NCBI GenBank assembly: GCA_022071955.1
Contig: JAJVIM010000001.1
Location: forward strand, 186,001-250,000
Length of the DNA: 64,000 nucleotides
Origin: Anaerolineae bacterium
Lineage (GTDB): Bacteria > Chloroflexota > Anaerolineae > 4572-78 > J111
Reading direction: 5' to 3'
This document shows positions 26,528 through 33,983 of this stretch, piece after piece. A program made the position numbers and the translations under genes. The first letter of the stretch is position 1, and each line of letters starts with the position of its first letter. The notes under the pieces are model-generated. The model saw nothing but the letters and a program-made list of their open reading frames with translations. It did not search any database and was not told where the DNA came from.

Positions 26528-27547
26528 TCATACTTTTCTGTATTTTATCGGCCGGCCGGCAATGTGATTGACAATGTTGGTGTAGTCGCTCATGCGTTCG
26601 CGGGCGGCGGCAGCCGTGGCTCCGGCGGCGATGTGCGGCGTGAGCAGTACGTTGTAATGAGCTTTGGCCAGCGCAATCAGCGGGTTGTCGGCCTTGATGG
26701 GTTCCCATTCAAACGTGTCGAGCGCCGCGCCGCCCAGTTTGCCGGATGTGATGGCTTCGGCCAGCGCCGGCTCATCGATGACGCTGCCACTGCCGCAGCT
26801 CACAAGGCAGGCGCCATCTTTCATTCTGGCAAAATAATCGGCGTTGATCATCAAATCTGTGTTGCGGAAGTAGGGCAGCAGGTTGGCCACGTAATCAGCC
26901 TGGCTAAACAGGGTGGCTTCGTCAACGTAGGTCAGTCCCAGTTCGGTTTCAACCGATTCCGGCAGGCGGCGGCGTTTGTTGTACAGCAGGGTTACATCCC
27001 AGCCGGCCAGCCGGCGGGCCAGCTCCGCGCCAATTTCGCCAAAACCTATAATCCCGACGGTTTTTTGCCACAGCCCTTCCACGTTTTGGCGGGCGGACCA
27101 GTTGTAGGCAAAGGTGTCTTCGTCGGTGCGTTTGCTCTGGCCCCACTCGCTGCCGGCGGCCAGGGCGATGGCTTCTGTTTCGCGCAGTTTTTTGCTGAGG
27201 GCCAACATTTGCATCACCATATGCTCGGCCACGCGGATAACGCTGCCCACCGGCCAATAACAGACCACAACCCCGGCGGCTTTGGCGGCGGCGGTGTCAA
27301 TGTCGTAAGTCAGCGAGCCGAGCCGCAAAATCAATTTAAGGTTGGGCGCGGCGGCAATCATGCCGGCGTCAATCACGCCGGTGCGCTCAGAAATAAAATA
27401 GTTGGCGTTGGCCAGTTGCGCCAGTAGCTCGGCACGAGTAGGCTGGCGCAGCATGGTAATGGCCAGATTGTCCGGCGCGGCCTCGAGCGCAGCCTGCTGG
27501 TGGCGCTGGCCGCGTTCGGTGGTGAAGACAACGTTGTATTGGGTCAT
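26528..27547 (-). CDS. D-2-hydroxyacid dehydrogenase-like protein lacking the catalytic Arg
   Basis: A 339-aa NAD-binding protein of the D-isomer 2-hydroxyacid dehydrogenase family. GIIGFGEIGAELARRL is the Rossmann loop, DTFEWEP holds the Glu and LTPHIAAGA the His. The substrate-binding Arg of NTARGxxVDE is replaced: the segment reads LVSCGSGSVIDEPAL, with Ser253. The family start MTQYNVVF at 27547 is preferred over a start seven codons upstream that lies in repeat DNA. It may therefore use an unusual substrate or be a non-dehydrogenase. It lies 105 nt after an FTCD_C-like gene. Confidence 0.85.
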   Translation of the reverse strand: MTQYNVVFTTERGQRHQQAALEAAPDNLAITMLRQPTRAELLAQLANANYFISERTGVIDAGMIAAAPNLKLILRLGSLTYDIDTAAAKAAGVVVCYWPVGSVIRVAEHMVMQMLALSKKLRETEAIALAAGSEWGQSKRTDEDTFAYNWSARQNVEGLWQKTVGIIGFGEIGAELARRLAGWDVTLLYNKRRRLPESVETELGLTYVDEATLFSQADYVANLLPYFRNTDLMINADYFARMKDGACLVSCGSGSVIDEPALAEAITSGKLGGAALDTFEWEPIKADNPLIALAKAHYNVLLTPHIAAGATAAAARERMSDYTNIVNHIAGRPIKYRKV

Positions 27548-27652
27548 TCGTCCTTTGTCCTTTGTCACTTGTCACTGGTCATTTGTCACTGGTCACTCGT
27601 CACTTGTAACCCGAACACCAATGACGAATGACCAATGACGAATGACCAATGA
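27548..27652. repeat. Heptamer array (GTCACTG, CAATGAC, GAATGAC)
   Basis: GTCACTGGTCATTTGTCACTGG units are followed by CCAATGACGAATGACC units in the opposite sense, so a fold-back is possible. Confidence 0.8.
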
Positions 27653-28222
27653 CTATCTCAGCCGTTGTACCGGTTTTAGCGCGCCGATTTCACGCAGCAA
27701 ACGATCAATCACCGGCTCAAATTGTTCCAGCAGCGCCGGCTCCGGCCAGTGGCGCAGATTGCTATCCAGCAGCAGCATGGCGGCCCGAGCCGCGCCGGCC
27801 AGCAGAGTCAGCGCCATTTCCAAATCATCCCGCACCTGGTGATTTACCAGCGGGCGGAAAGCCTGCACCCGCTGGCCCGCTTCGAGCGCCAGCCGGCTGA
27901 TTTCGGCGGGGCTGTGGCACAAAAACTGCTGCCCGGCCAGTTCGTCGCCGGCCTCGCGCAGCGCCACAAACTCGGTGATGGCCGTGGCGTCGCGGTCGCA
28001 CCAGCCCAGCAGATCGGTCTGCAACTGGTCCATCTGCGCGATTTCACTGGCGGCATCAAACGCGCCGCCGGAATTTTCGGCGCTGATGTGCATGCAGGCC
28101 CGGCCCAACGCCGCACTCTGCGCCGCCGAAGCGGCAATAGTGGCCCCGGCCATCGCGTGAAGCTGCCGGCTGACGTGGCCGGTAAATTGCCGAATTGTTT
28201 GCTGGGTCATCGGGTCGGTCAT
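27653..28222 (-). CDS. Cyclodeaminase/cyclohydrolase (FTCD_C)-like protein
   Basis: A 189-aa all-alpha protein. The N-terminal QFTGHVSRQLHAMAGATIAASAAQSAALGRACMHI resembles the glycine/alanine-rich helix pair of formiminotetrahydrofolate cyclodeaminase (FTCD C-terminal domain), and the rest, with LQTDLLGWCDRDATAITEFVALREAG, follows the helical pattern of that family. The usual GGGS loop is not seen, so folate activity is doubtful. A good GAGGT site precedes the ATG. If it does act on formimino-THF it would link ring or amino acid breakdown to one-carbon metabolism (inference). Confidence 0.6.
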   Translation of the reverse strand: MTDPMTQQTIRQFTGHVSRQLHAMAGATIAASAAQSAALGRACMHISAENSGGAFDAASEIAQMDQLQTDLLGWCDRDATAITEFVALREAGDELAGQQFLCHSPAEISRLALEAGQRVQAFRPLVNHQVRDDLEMALTLLAGAARAAMLLLDSNLRHWPEPALLEQFEPVIDRLLREIGALKPVQRLR

Positions 28223-28303
28223 TGTTACCTCGCAATTGGTGCATTGAGTCAGGGTTTTTAGTTTTTCGACACTAAACGTAACACGCGCAGGTCAGCCGGC
28301 GGC

Positions 28304-28362
28304 AAAAAACCTGTGGCACTAATTTGGCCCCCAAAATCGATTGCCAGCCTATCATGCCACAG
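28304..28362 (-). terminator. Candidate terminator of the E1 beta/alpha operon
   Basis: On the minus strand CTGTGGCA and TGCCACAG enclose ~36 nt that hold a second small stem (TTTGG/CCAAA) and are followed by GTTTTTT (28304-28310). It lies just past the E1 beta stop, in the right orientation. Confidence 0.5.
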
Positions 28363-28373
28363 TAGCAGCTACC

Positions 28374-29357
28374 CTACAATCGGTAGCTAACCAAATTTGT
28401 CACCGCTGCCACCACATCATCCACGCCGGGCAGAATAAAATTCTCCAACTCCGGGTGGTACGGAAACGGTACGTTTTTGGTGGCCACGCGCACCACCGGT
28501 GCGTCAAGGTAGCCGATAGCTTCTTCGGCCAGGATTGCGGCGATTTCTGCGCCGGGGCCGGCCCGCCGGTGCGCCTCGTGCACAATCACGGCCCGGTGCG
28601 TCTTTTTCACCGACTCCACCAGCGCGGCGGTATCCAGCGGCACCAGCGTGCGCGGGTCGATCACTTCCACCTCGATGCCGTTGGCAGCCAGTTGCGCGGC
28701 GGCGTCCATCACTTTGGGCAGCACCCCGCCAATGGCAATCACCGTCGCCGCGTCGCCCTCGCGCCGGATGGCGGCTTCGCCAAAGGGGATGGTGTAATTC
28801 TCGGCGGGCACTTCGCCTTTGACGGCGTACATCATTTTGTGCTCAAAAAAGAGCACCGGGTCTGCGCCGCGAATGGCCGTTTTGAGCAGCCCTTTGGCAT
28901 CGTACGGCGTGGCCGGGATGGCGATCTTCAGCCCCGGTACGTTCATAAACCAGCCTTCCGGGCTTTGCGAGTGCTGCGCCGCCGCCGACCCCGGCGCGCC
29001 GTTGACAATGCGCATCACCAGCGGCACCTGCGCTTTGCCGCCGCTCATATAGCGCGCTTTGGCCGCCTGGTTGACTACCTGGTCCATGGCCACGGTCACA
29101 AAATCGGCAAACATAATTTCAACAATGGGCCGCATACCCACCAGCGCCGCGCCCAGCCCGGCGCCCACAATTCCCTGCTCGGAAATGGGCGTGTCGCGTA
29201 CCCGCTCCGCGCCAAATTCGTCGATCAAGCCGGCGCTCACGCCAAAAACGCCGCCAAAAGTGCCCACATCCTCGCCCATCAAAAACACCGATGGGTCGCG
29301 TCCCATCTCTTCGGCAATGGCTTCACGCAGGGCATCACTAAAACTGATTTCACGCAT
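28374..29357 (-). CDS. 2-oxoacid dehydrogenase E1 component, beta subunit (PDH/acetoin type)
   Basis: A 327-aa transketolase-like beta subunit. SVFLMGEDVGTFGG, RDTPISEQGIVGAGLGAAL, VEIMFADF, HSQSPEGWFMNVPGLKI and VIDPRTLVPLDTAALVESVKKT are the usual PYR and C-terminal domain blocks. With E1 alpha it decarboxylates a 2-oxo acid on TPP and acylates E2 lipoyl groups. It has its own GAGGT site. The E1 alpha partner (29840-30856) is separated from it by a 480-nt insert with a GxxExxY gene, whereas in the paralogous pair at 43842-45790 alpha and beta overlap by 4 nt. Confidence 0.93.
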   Translation of the reverse strand: MREISFSDALREAIAEEMGRDPSVFLMGEDVGTFGGVFGVSAGLIDEFGAERVRDTPISEQGIVGAGLGAALVGMRPIVEIMFADFVTVAMDQVVNQAAKARYMSGGKAQVPLVMRIVNGAPGSAAAQHSQSPEGWFMNVPGLKIAIPATPYDAKGLLKTAIRGADPVLFFEHKMMYAVKGEVPAENYTIPFGEAAIRREGDAATVIAIGGVLPKVMDAAAQLAANGIEVEVIDPRTLVPLDTAALVESVKKTHRAVIVHEAHRRAGPGAEIAAILAEEAIGYLDAPVVRVATKNVPFPYHPELENFILPGVDDVVAAVTNLVSYRL

Positions 29358-29382
29358 TTGTATTTACCTCACAAAAAGATTG

Positions 29383-29410
29383 AACCACAGAGACACGGAA
29401 GACACGGAGA
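29383..29410. repeat. Inverted repeat arm, downstream of the GxxExxY gene
   Basis: AACCACAGAGACACGG followed by AAGACACGGAGA. It matches the reverse complement of 29815-29841 at 24 of 27 positions and encloses the GxxExxY gene. Confidence 0.9.
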
Positions 29411-29414
29411 AAAA

Positions 29415-29807
29415 TCATAAAACTCTTCTGATGATACCTTTTTTCAGAATGGGAACATTAAAGTTAATCAGCAATCCAACGCGGCAGCCGGTTAGTTTCA
29501 AATAAGTGATCAGTTGGGCTTCGTGAACCGGTTGAATGGCTTCGACTGCTTTTAATTCAACCACAACTTTGTTTTCAACGATGAAATCAAGCCGATAACC
29601 ACAATCCAGCCGAATGCCTTTGTAGTTGACCGGCAGTGACTTTTCTCTTTCAAAATTGAGCTTGCACAGTGACAATTCACGCTCCAAACAAGCCTGATAC
29701 GCCGACTCCAGTAAACCAGGTCCAAGCTCTCGGTGAACTTCAATGACCGCCCCAATAATCTGCCCGGTCAGGTCATTTTCGTAAAGACGTTTCACGTCCT
29801 CGCCCAT
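29415..29807 (-). CDS. GxxExxY protein (PD-(D/E)xK nuclease-like)
   Basis: A 130-aa protein of the GxxExxY family: GPGLLESAY (G31, E34, Y37) in the N-terminal helix, then YRLDFIVENKVVVELKAV, in which D74, E84 and K86 form a PD-(D/E)xK nuclease signature, and QLITYLKLTGCRVGLLINF typical of the fold. The family has no settled function. The gene is not related to its neighbours: it sits between the E1 beta and E1 alpha genes and is bounded on both sides by copies of one 27-nt repeat in opposite orientation. The ribosome-binding GGAG (29815-29819) is part of the repeat itself, 7 nt before the ATG. A mobile or selfish cassette is inferred. Confidence 0.9.
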   Translation of the reverse strand: MGEDVKRLYENDLTGQIIGAVIEVHRELGPGLLESAYQACLERELSLCKLNFEREKSLPVNYKGIRLDCGYRLDFIVENKVVVELKAVEAIQPVHEAQLITYLKLTGCRVGLLINFNVPILKKGIIRRVL

Positions 29808-29814
29808 CTAAAAA

Positions 29815-29841
29815 CTCCGTGTTCTCCGTGTCTCCGTGGTT
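29815..29841. repeat. Inverted repeat arm, upstream of the GxxExxY gene
   Basis: CTCCGTGTTCTCCGTGTCTC then CGTGGTT. It provides the GGAG ribosome site of the GxxExxY gene and overlaps the TAA stop of E1 alpha (29840-29842). Confidence 0.9.
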
Positions 29842-30856
29842 AAAACACTCGCCCGCCGTGGGTGTCACCGTACACGCCCTCCAGCGCCGATTCCGGCTGC
29901 GGCTGCGGGCTGTTGGCCGCAAATTCAACCGCCGCGTCCAATTCGGCCTGCACTCCCGCCTCGATTTCTGCCAGTTCGGCTTCGGCGGCAAGTCCGGCGT
30001 CGAGCAATCGCTGGCGGAAGGTGCTGATCGGGTCACGCTGCCGCCACTCGGCCATTTCCTCTTTGGTGCGATAAACCATCGGGTCGCCTTCGTAGTGGCC
30101 GCGGTAGCGATAGGTTTTGCCCTCGACAAACGTTGGCCCCTGTCCGGCCCGCGCCCGATCCACCGCCGCTTGGGTCGCTTCCAGCACGGCCAGCACGTCG
30201 TTGCCGTCCACAATCACACCGGGGAAGGCGTACCCTTCGGCCCGGATCGACAGATCGGCCACGGGCGCCTGTTTGTTCTGCGGCGTGCCTTCGCCGTACA
30301 GGTTATTTTCGCAGAAGAAGATCATCGGCAGCTTCCACAACCCGGCCAGGTTGGCCGCCTCGTGGAACGCGCCCTCGTTGACCGCGCCATCGCCAAAAAA
30401 GGCCAGCGCCACCCGCGACTCGCCGCGCATTTTAAAGGCCAGCGCCGCCCCGGAGGCCATCGGAATCCCCCCGGCGACAATGCCGTTGGCCCCCAAAATG
30501 CCCAAATCAAAGTCGGTCATGTGCAGGCTGCCGCCTTTGCCGCCGCAGTAGCCGGTGCTGCGCGCCGCCAGTTCGGCCATCATCAATTTTGGCTCGCCGC
30601 CTTTGGCCAGCAGGTGGCCGTGGCCGCGATGGGTGCTGGTGATGACGTCATCGGCGTTGAGCGCGGCGCACGCGCCCACGGCGGTGGCTTCCTGCCCCAC
30701 GCAGGAGTGAATAAAGCCGGGAATCAGCCCGTTGCGGCGCTCGTTGATGGCCCGCAGCTCAAATTGCCGGATGATCAGCATGCGCCGGAAAAAGCCGAGC
30801 AGTTGCTCTGTGGTGTAATTGGCCAGTTGGCTCGGTGGTTGGTGGGTTATTGCCAT
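29840..30856 (-). CDS. 2-oxoacid dehydrogenase E1 component, alpha subunit (PDH/acetoin type)
   Basis: A 338-aa TPP-binding subunit. TPP motif: FFGDGAVNEGAFHEAANLAG to FFCENN. Also SCVGQEATAVGAC, THRGHGHLLAKGG and GGKGGSLHMTD, as in AcoA/PdhA. YRYRGHYEGDPMVYR holds the phosphorylation-loop region. AAGGAG is placed before the ATG. Its TAA stop falls inside the inverted repeat that borders the GxxExxY insert, so the last residues may have been altered by the insertion. It is the first gene of the alpha - insert - beta unit. No E2 is next to it; the orphan E2 at 6284 is a candidate partner. Confidence 0.93.
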   Translation of the reverse strand: MAITHQPPSQLANYTTEQLLGFFRRMLIIRQFELRAINERRNGLIPGFIHSCVGQEATAVGACAALNADDVITSTHRGHGHLLAKGGEPKLMMAELAARSTGYCGGKGGSLHMTDFDLGILGANGIVAGGIPMASGAALAFKMRGESRVALAFFGDGAVNEGAFHEAANLAGLWKLPMIFFCENNLYGEGTPQNKQAPVADLSIRAEGYAFPGVIVDGNDVLAVLEATQAAVDRARAGQGPTFVEGKTYRYRGHYEGDPMVYRTKEEMAEWRQRDPISTFRQRLLDAGLAAEAELAEIEAGVQAELDAAVEFAANSPQPQPESALEGVYGDTHGGRVF

Positions 30857-30873
30857 AAAATTCTCCTTAAAAC

Positions 30874-30960
30874 AGGATTCAGGGGTCAGGAGTTAGGGAA
30901 GAGTTGTTTGGACATGTCACTCTGAGCCGCTTTAGCGGCGAAGAGTCTCCCGACCCGTTT
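30874..30960. repeat. Composite repeat shared with 26241-26320
   Basis: CAGGATTCAGGGGTCAGGAG, then TGTCACTCTGAG, a small GCCGCTTTAGCGGC hairpin and GAGTCTCCCGACC. The same order of blocks occurs in the spacer at 26241. Confidence 0.8.
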
Positions 30961-30987
30961 CAACATTGGTCTTTTGTTGCGGCCCGG

Positions 30988-32403
30988 CTACTTCTCCGCT
31001 GCGTCGGCCAGCACCGATAGCGAAAGCGGCTCCAGCGGCGGCCGCACGCTGAACGTTCCCGCCGCGATCATCCGCTCGGTGAGCGAGGCCGGGCCGCCCA
31101 GCTCACGGGCAATGGCTCGCGCCACCAACTCGCCGCAGATGCGCCCCTGGCAGTTGCCCATCCCGCAGCGAGTCACGCCTTTGACTTCGCTGACGGTGGC
31201 TGCCCCGCCGGCCACGGCCGCCCGAATCTCGGCCAGCCGCACTTCTTCGCAGCGGCAAATTATCGTGTCGTCAGTGGCCAGCTCGTACAAACCGGGGCCG
31301 GGCGTAAACAACGCGCCGAGCATGGCCGCGAAGCGCTGCTCACGGGCCAGCGCCGCCTGTTCCCGGGCGATGGCGGCAGCGGTTTCTGCAGCGGTCAGCC
31401 GGCCAACCTGCTGCGCCGCCGCCGCGCCGGCAATTCGCCCTTCGCTGCGGGCCAATTCCACCCCGCCGAGGCCGGCCCCATCGCCCACGGCAAACACGCC
31501 GGGGCAGGTGGTTTGAAAAATATCATCGCGCCGGGGCACCAGCCCGCCATGCGCCGGCGCAAAATCGTGCTCGCAGCCCAGCAGCCGGCTCAACTGCGTG
31601 GCCGGGGTGAAGCCGTAGCCCAGCAGCACCGTGTCCGCAGCCACCGTTCGCTCGCTGCCGGGGATGGGCCGCCAATCGTCATCAATTTGGGCGATGACCG
31701 CCGCTTCAACCTCGCTGTCACCCTCAATTTTGATGACCGACCAGCCGAAACGCAGCGGCACGCCGGCCCGGCGCAGGGCGCGCCAATAGCGCCAGCCTTC
31801 GGCCAGCCGCGCCGATTGGCCGGCCAGCGCCGGCAGGTGACGCAGCCCGCGGCCCACCGCCAGCGCCGCGCCTTCCAGCACGGCCACTACCTCCGCGCCG
31901 GCCTCCACCAGTTGCGCGGCCGCGGCCAGTTGCAGCGGCCCCGTGCCGGAGAGCAAAATGCGCCGGCCGGGCAGCACCCGCTGGCTTTTGAGCAGCGTTT
32001 GGGCCGCGCCGGTCGTTATCACGCCGGGCACCGTCCAGCCGGGGAGCGCGATGGGCCGGTCGTACGCGCCGGTAGCCAAAATGAGCGTTTGCGCGGGCAG
32101 CCGGTGCGGCGCGTTGGGGCCGTGCAGGGTTAGCTGCCAGCCGCCCTCCACCGGGAACGCGCCCCAAACCAGTGTCCCGGTCAGCAACCGGGCCTCGGTT
32201 GCCGCCAGCCGCGCCAGCAAAGCCGATGACTCATGCAGCGGCGGGCCGTCAAATTCGGCGGGGAGTTGCCGCCAATACTGGCCGCCCGGCCGGAGATAGG
32301 CATCGATCAGCGCCACCCTCGCGCCGGCCTCTGCCGCAGCGAGCGCGGCCTCCAGCCCGGCCGGTCCCGCGCCGATGACCGCCACATCCACCGTGTTGCT
32401 CAC
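30988..32403 (-). CDS. FAD-dependent oxidoreductase with BFD-like [2Fe-2S] domain (HcnB/OoxA-like subunit)
   Basis: A 471-aa flavoprotein. It opens VSNTVDVAVIGAGPAGLE (FAD Rossmann loop), has a second loop GTGPLQLAAAAQL and an ATGAYDRP segment, ends the FAD part in FAVGDGAGLGG, and then carries a bacterioferritin-associated-ferredoxin-type site, ICRCEEV plus RCGMGNCQGRICG (four Cys). This is the alpha-subunit layout of HCN synthase HcnB, octopine/nopaline oxidase and D-hydroxyproline dehydrogenase. The start is GTG at 32403, overlapping the stop of the 2Fe-2S gene by 4 nt (GTGA). The complex passes electrons from an amine or amino acid oxidised in a DadA-like subunit to the respiratory chain. 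Confidence 0.9.
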   Translation of the reverse strand: MSNTVDVAVIGAGPAGLEAALAAAEAGARVALIDAYLRPGGQYWRQLPAEFDGPPLHESSALLARLAATEARLLTGTLVWGAFPVEGGWQLTLHGPNAPHRLPAQTLILATGAYDRPIALPGWTVPGVITTGAAQTLLKSQRVLPGRRILLSGTGPLQLAAAAQLVEAGAEVVAVLEGAALAVGRGLRHLPALAGQSARLAEGWRYWRALRRAGVPLRFGWSVIKIEGDSEVEAAVIAQIDDDWRPIPGSERTVAADTVLLGYGFTPATQLSRLLGCEHDFAPAHGGLVPRRDDIFQTTCPGVFAVGDGAGLGGVELARSEGRIAGAAAAQQVGRLTAAETAAAIAREQAALAREQRFAAMLGALFTPGPGLYELATDDTIICRCEEVRLAEIRAAVAGGAATVSEVKGVTRCGMGNCQGRICGELVARAIARELGGPASLTERMIAAGTFSVRPPLEPLSLSVLADAAEK

Positions 32404-32705
32404 AGCCGCACCACCGCTTCTGTTTCGATGGCCATGCCATCGGTTACCGGGGTGAGGCAGGCGCGCAGATTTGGTTCGCCGTCCACCGTAACCAGGCACT
32501 CAAAACAGACGCCCATCCCGCAGAACAGGCCGCGCGGCGCGCCGTCTTTCAGCGTGTGGCGAAATCTGCGCCGCCCTTCGGCCAGCAGCACCGCGGCGAT
32601 GGTTTCGCCGGTAAAGGCCGCCACCGGTTGCCCATCGATGGTGACGGTAATTTGCGGGCCGCGTTGCACGGGCGGCAAAAGTTGGCTGGATTGGGTAACT
32701 CGCAT
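32400..32705 (-). CDS. (2Fe-2S)-binding subunit (HcnA-like)
   Basis: A 101-aa plant-type ferredoxin-like protein with an intact cluster: LFCGMGVCFECLVTVDG gives three cysteines in the CxxxxCxxC spacing, and NLRACLTPV the fourth. It is the small gamma subunit of HcnABC-type amine dehydrogenases. GTGA overlap with the FAD subunit downstream. The intact cluster contrasts with the cysteine-free module of the XdhD-like protein in the same window. Confidence 0.9.
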   Translation of the reverse strand: MRVTQSSQLLPPVQRGPQITVTIDGQPVAAFTGETIAAVLLAEGRRRFRHTLKDGAPRGLFCGMGVCFECLVTVDGEPNLRACLTPVTDGMAIETEAVVRL

Positions 32706-32759
32706 CGGATTCTCTGAGTATCGGAATTAATCTGTTTTTGATTAACTTTTTTTTGGTTG

Positions 32760-32816
32760 CGTGCTGCGTGTTGCGTGTGCGTAAAGACCTTCACGGAACA
32801 CGCAACACGCAGCACG
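32760..32816. repeat. 19-bp perfect inverted repeat (CGTGCTGCGTGTTGCGTGT)
   Basis: Arms 32760-32778 and 32798-32816 pair exactly around a 19-nt loop. It is the longest member of the CGTGTTGCGT hairpin family and lies between the 2Fe-2S and DadA-like genes. Confidence 0.9.
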
Positions 32817-32834
32817 TCTTTCTCAAAACCAGGG

Positions 32835-33983
32835 TCAGCTTGTCATCGTCTCAAATCGCCCCGGATTGAATGCTGCCAGCGCCGGCGCGCCTGCCTCGCC
32901 GAGCAGCAGCCCGGCAATCCATTCGCTCAGTACCGGGATGGTGGTGATGGTTAAATGAAAACAGGTGGCCACAAACAGGTTGTCCACCCCCGGCACCCAG
33001 CCGATAGCCGGCTGTTCGTCCGGCAAAAACGGGCTGGGCGCGGCCCAGGCCCGTACAATTCGCGCCCGCGCCAGCCGCGGAAAGAGCGCCAGCACATCGC
33101 GGGCAATGGCCGGGCTGCCCCACGGGCTGTTGCGGCGGTGGATGGCCGGGGTCATCTCCACCGCTTCGGTGACGAGCAGCGTGCCGTTTTGCTGCTGGGC
33201 CACCCCCACCGAGACCGCCCGCGCCGCGTTGTGGATGGTCTCGTAAAAATCGGCCAGCCCCACGTGGTTGTGCAGCAGCGACGGCAGCGGCTCGCTGATG
33301 ACGGCTTCGGCGTGAGTAAACTGCACCGGCAGCGACACCCCGGCCCGGCCGAGCAGTTGGCCGCTCCACGCCCCGGCGGTAACCAGCACTGTATCGGCGG
33401 CGAAGCGTTCGCGGGCGGTGCGGACGGCGGTCACCCGGCGGCCCTGCCGTTCAATATCGATCACCGGCGCATGCTGGCGCAGTTCCGCGCCGCGCCGCCG
33501 CGCCGCAGCGGCAAAGGCGTGGCACAGTTTGAGCGGGTTGAGATGCCCTTCCAGACACCAGGCCGCGCCCAAAAATTTATCGGCGTTGAGCAGCGGTTCC
33601 GCGGCTTGCAGCGATTGCCGGTCCAGCAGTTCGGCCGGCAAACCGCGCCCGGCCAAAAAGGCTACCTGCTCGGCCCACCACTGCCAGTGGCGCTCGTGCT
33701 CAATCAGCATTAAATTGCCCAGCCGCCGCCACTCAAAATCAAAATCCAGCTCGACGGTCAGCGCTTCTAATCGCGCCAGCCCGGCCTGCACCACCTCAAA
33801 ATGGGCGTCGCGATGGCTTTCGGAGACCTGCGCCCGGCCGGCGCACGCCCCGGACGTGCCGCTGCCCAAACTGGCCGCTTCGAGCAGGAGTACATCCGCG
33901 CCGCGTTTGGCCAGTTGATACGCGATCGCCAGCCCGGCAAAACCGCCGCCAATAATGATGACGTCGCGCCGGTCAGTGGCCAT
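32835..33983 (-). CDS. DadA-like FAD-dependent amine/amino-acid oxidase subunit
   Basis: A 382-aa DAO-fold flavoprotein: DVIIIGGGFAGLAIAYQLAK (FAD loop, 7-26), SLGSGTSGACAGRAQVSESHRD, DTVLVTAGAWSGQL and a C-terminal NLFVATCFHLTITTIPVLSE. The length and blocks match HcnC/OoxB and D-amino acid dehydrogenase subunits. It starts inside the end of the next DadA-like gene (11-nt overlap). Two such subunits in one operon with single HcnA- and HcnB-like subunits suggest either alternative beta subunits or two substrates. Confidence 0.87.
   Translation of the reverse strand: MATDRRDVIIIGGGFAGLAIAYQLAKRGADVLLLEAASLGSGTSGACAGRAQVSESHRDAHFEVVQAGLARLEALTVELDFDFEWRRLGNLMLIEHERHWQWWAEQVAFLAGRGLPAELLDRQSLQAAEPLLNADKFLGAAWCLEGHLNPLKLCHAFAAAARRRGAELRQHAPVIDIERQGRRVTAVRTARERFAADTVLVTAGAWSGQLLGRAGVSLPVQFTHAEAVISEPLPSLLHNHVGLADFYETIHNAARAVSVGVAQQQNGTLLVTEAVEMTPAIHRRNSPWGSPAIARDVLALFPRLARARIVRAWAAPSPFLPDEQPAIGWVPGVDNLFVATCFHLTITTIPVLSEWIAGLLLGEAGAPALAAFNPGRFETMTS

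Noticed and set aside
29383..29841. GxxExxY block as a classical insertion sequence
   Set aside because: No transposase, no obvious target duplication, and the termini are short-repeat arrays rather than IS ends; kept only as a candidate cassette.
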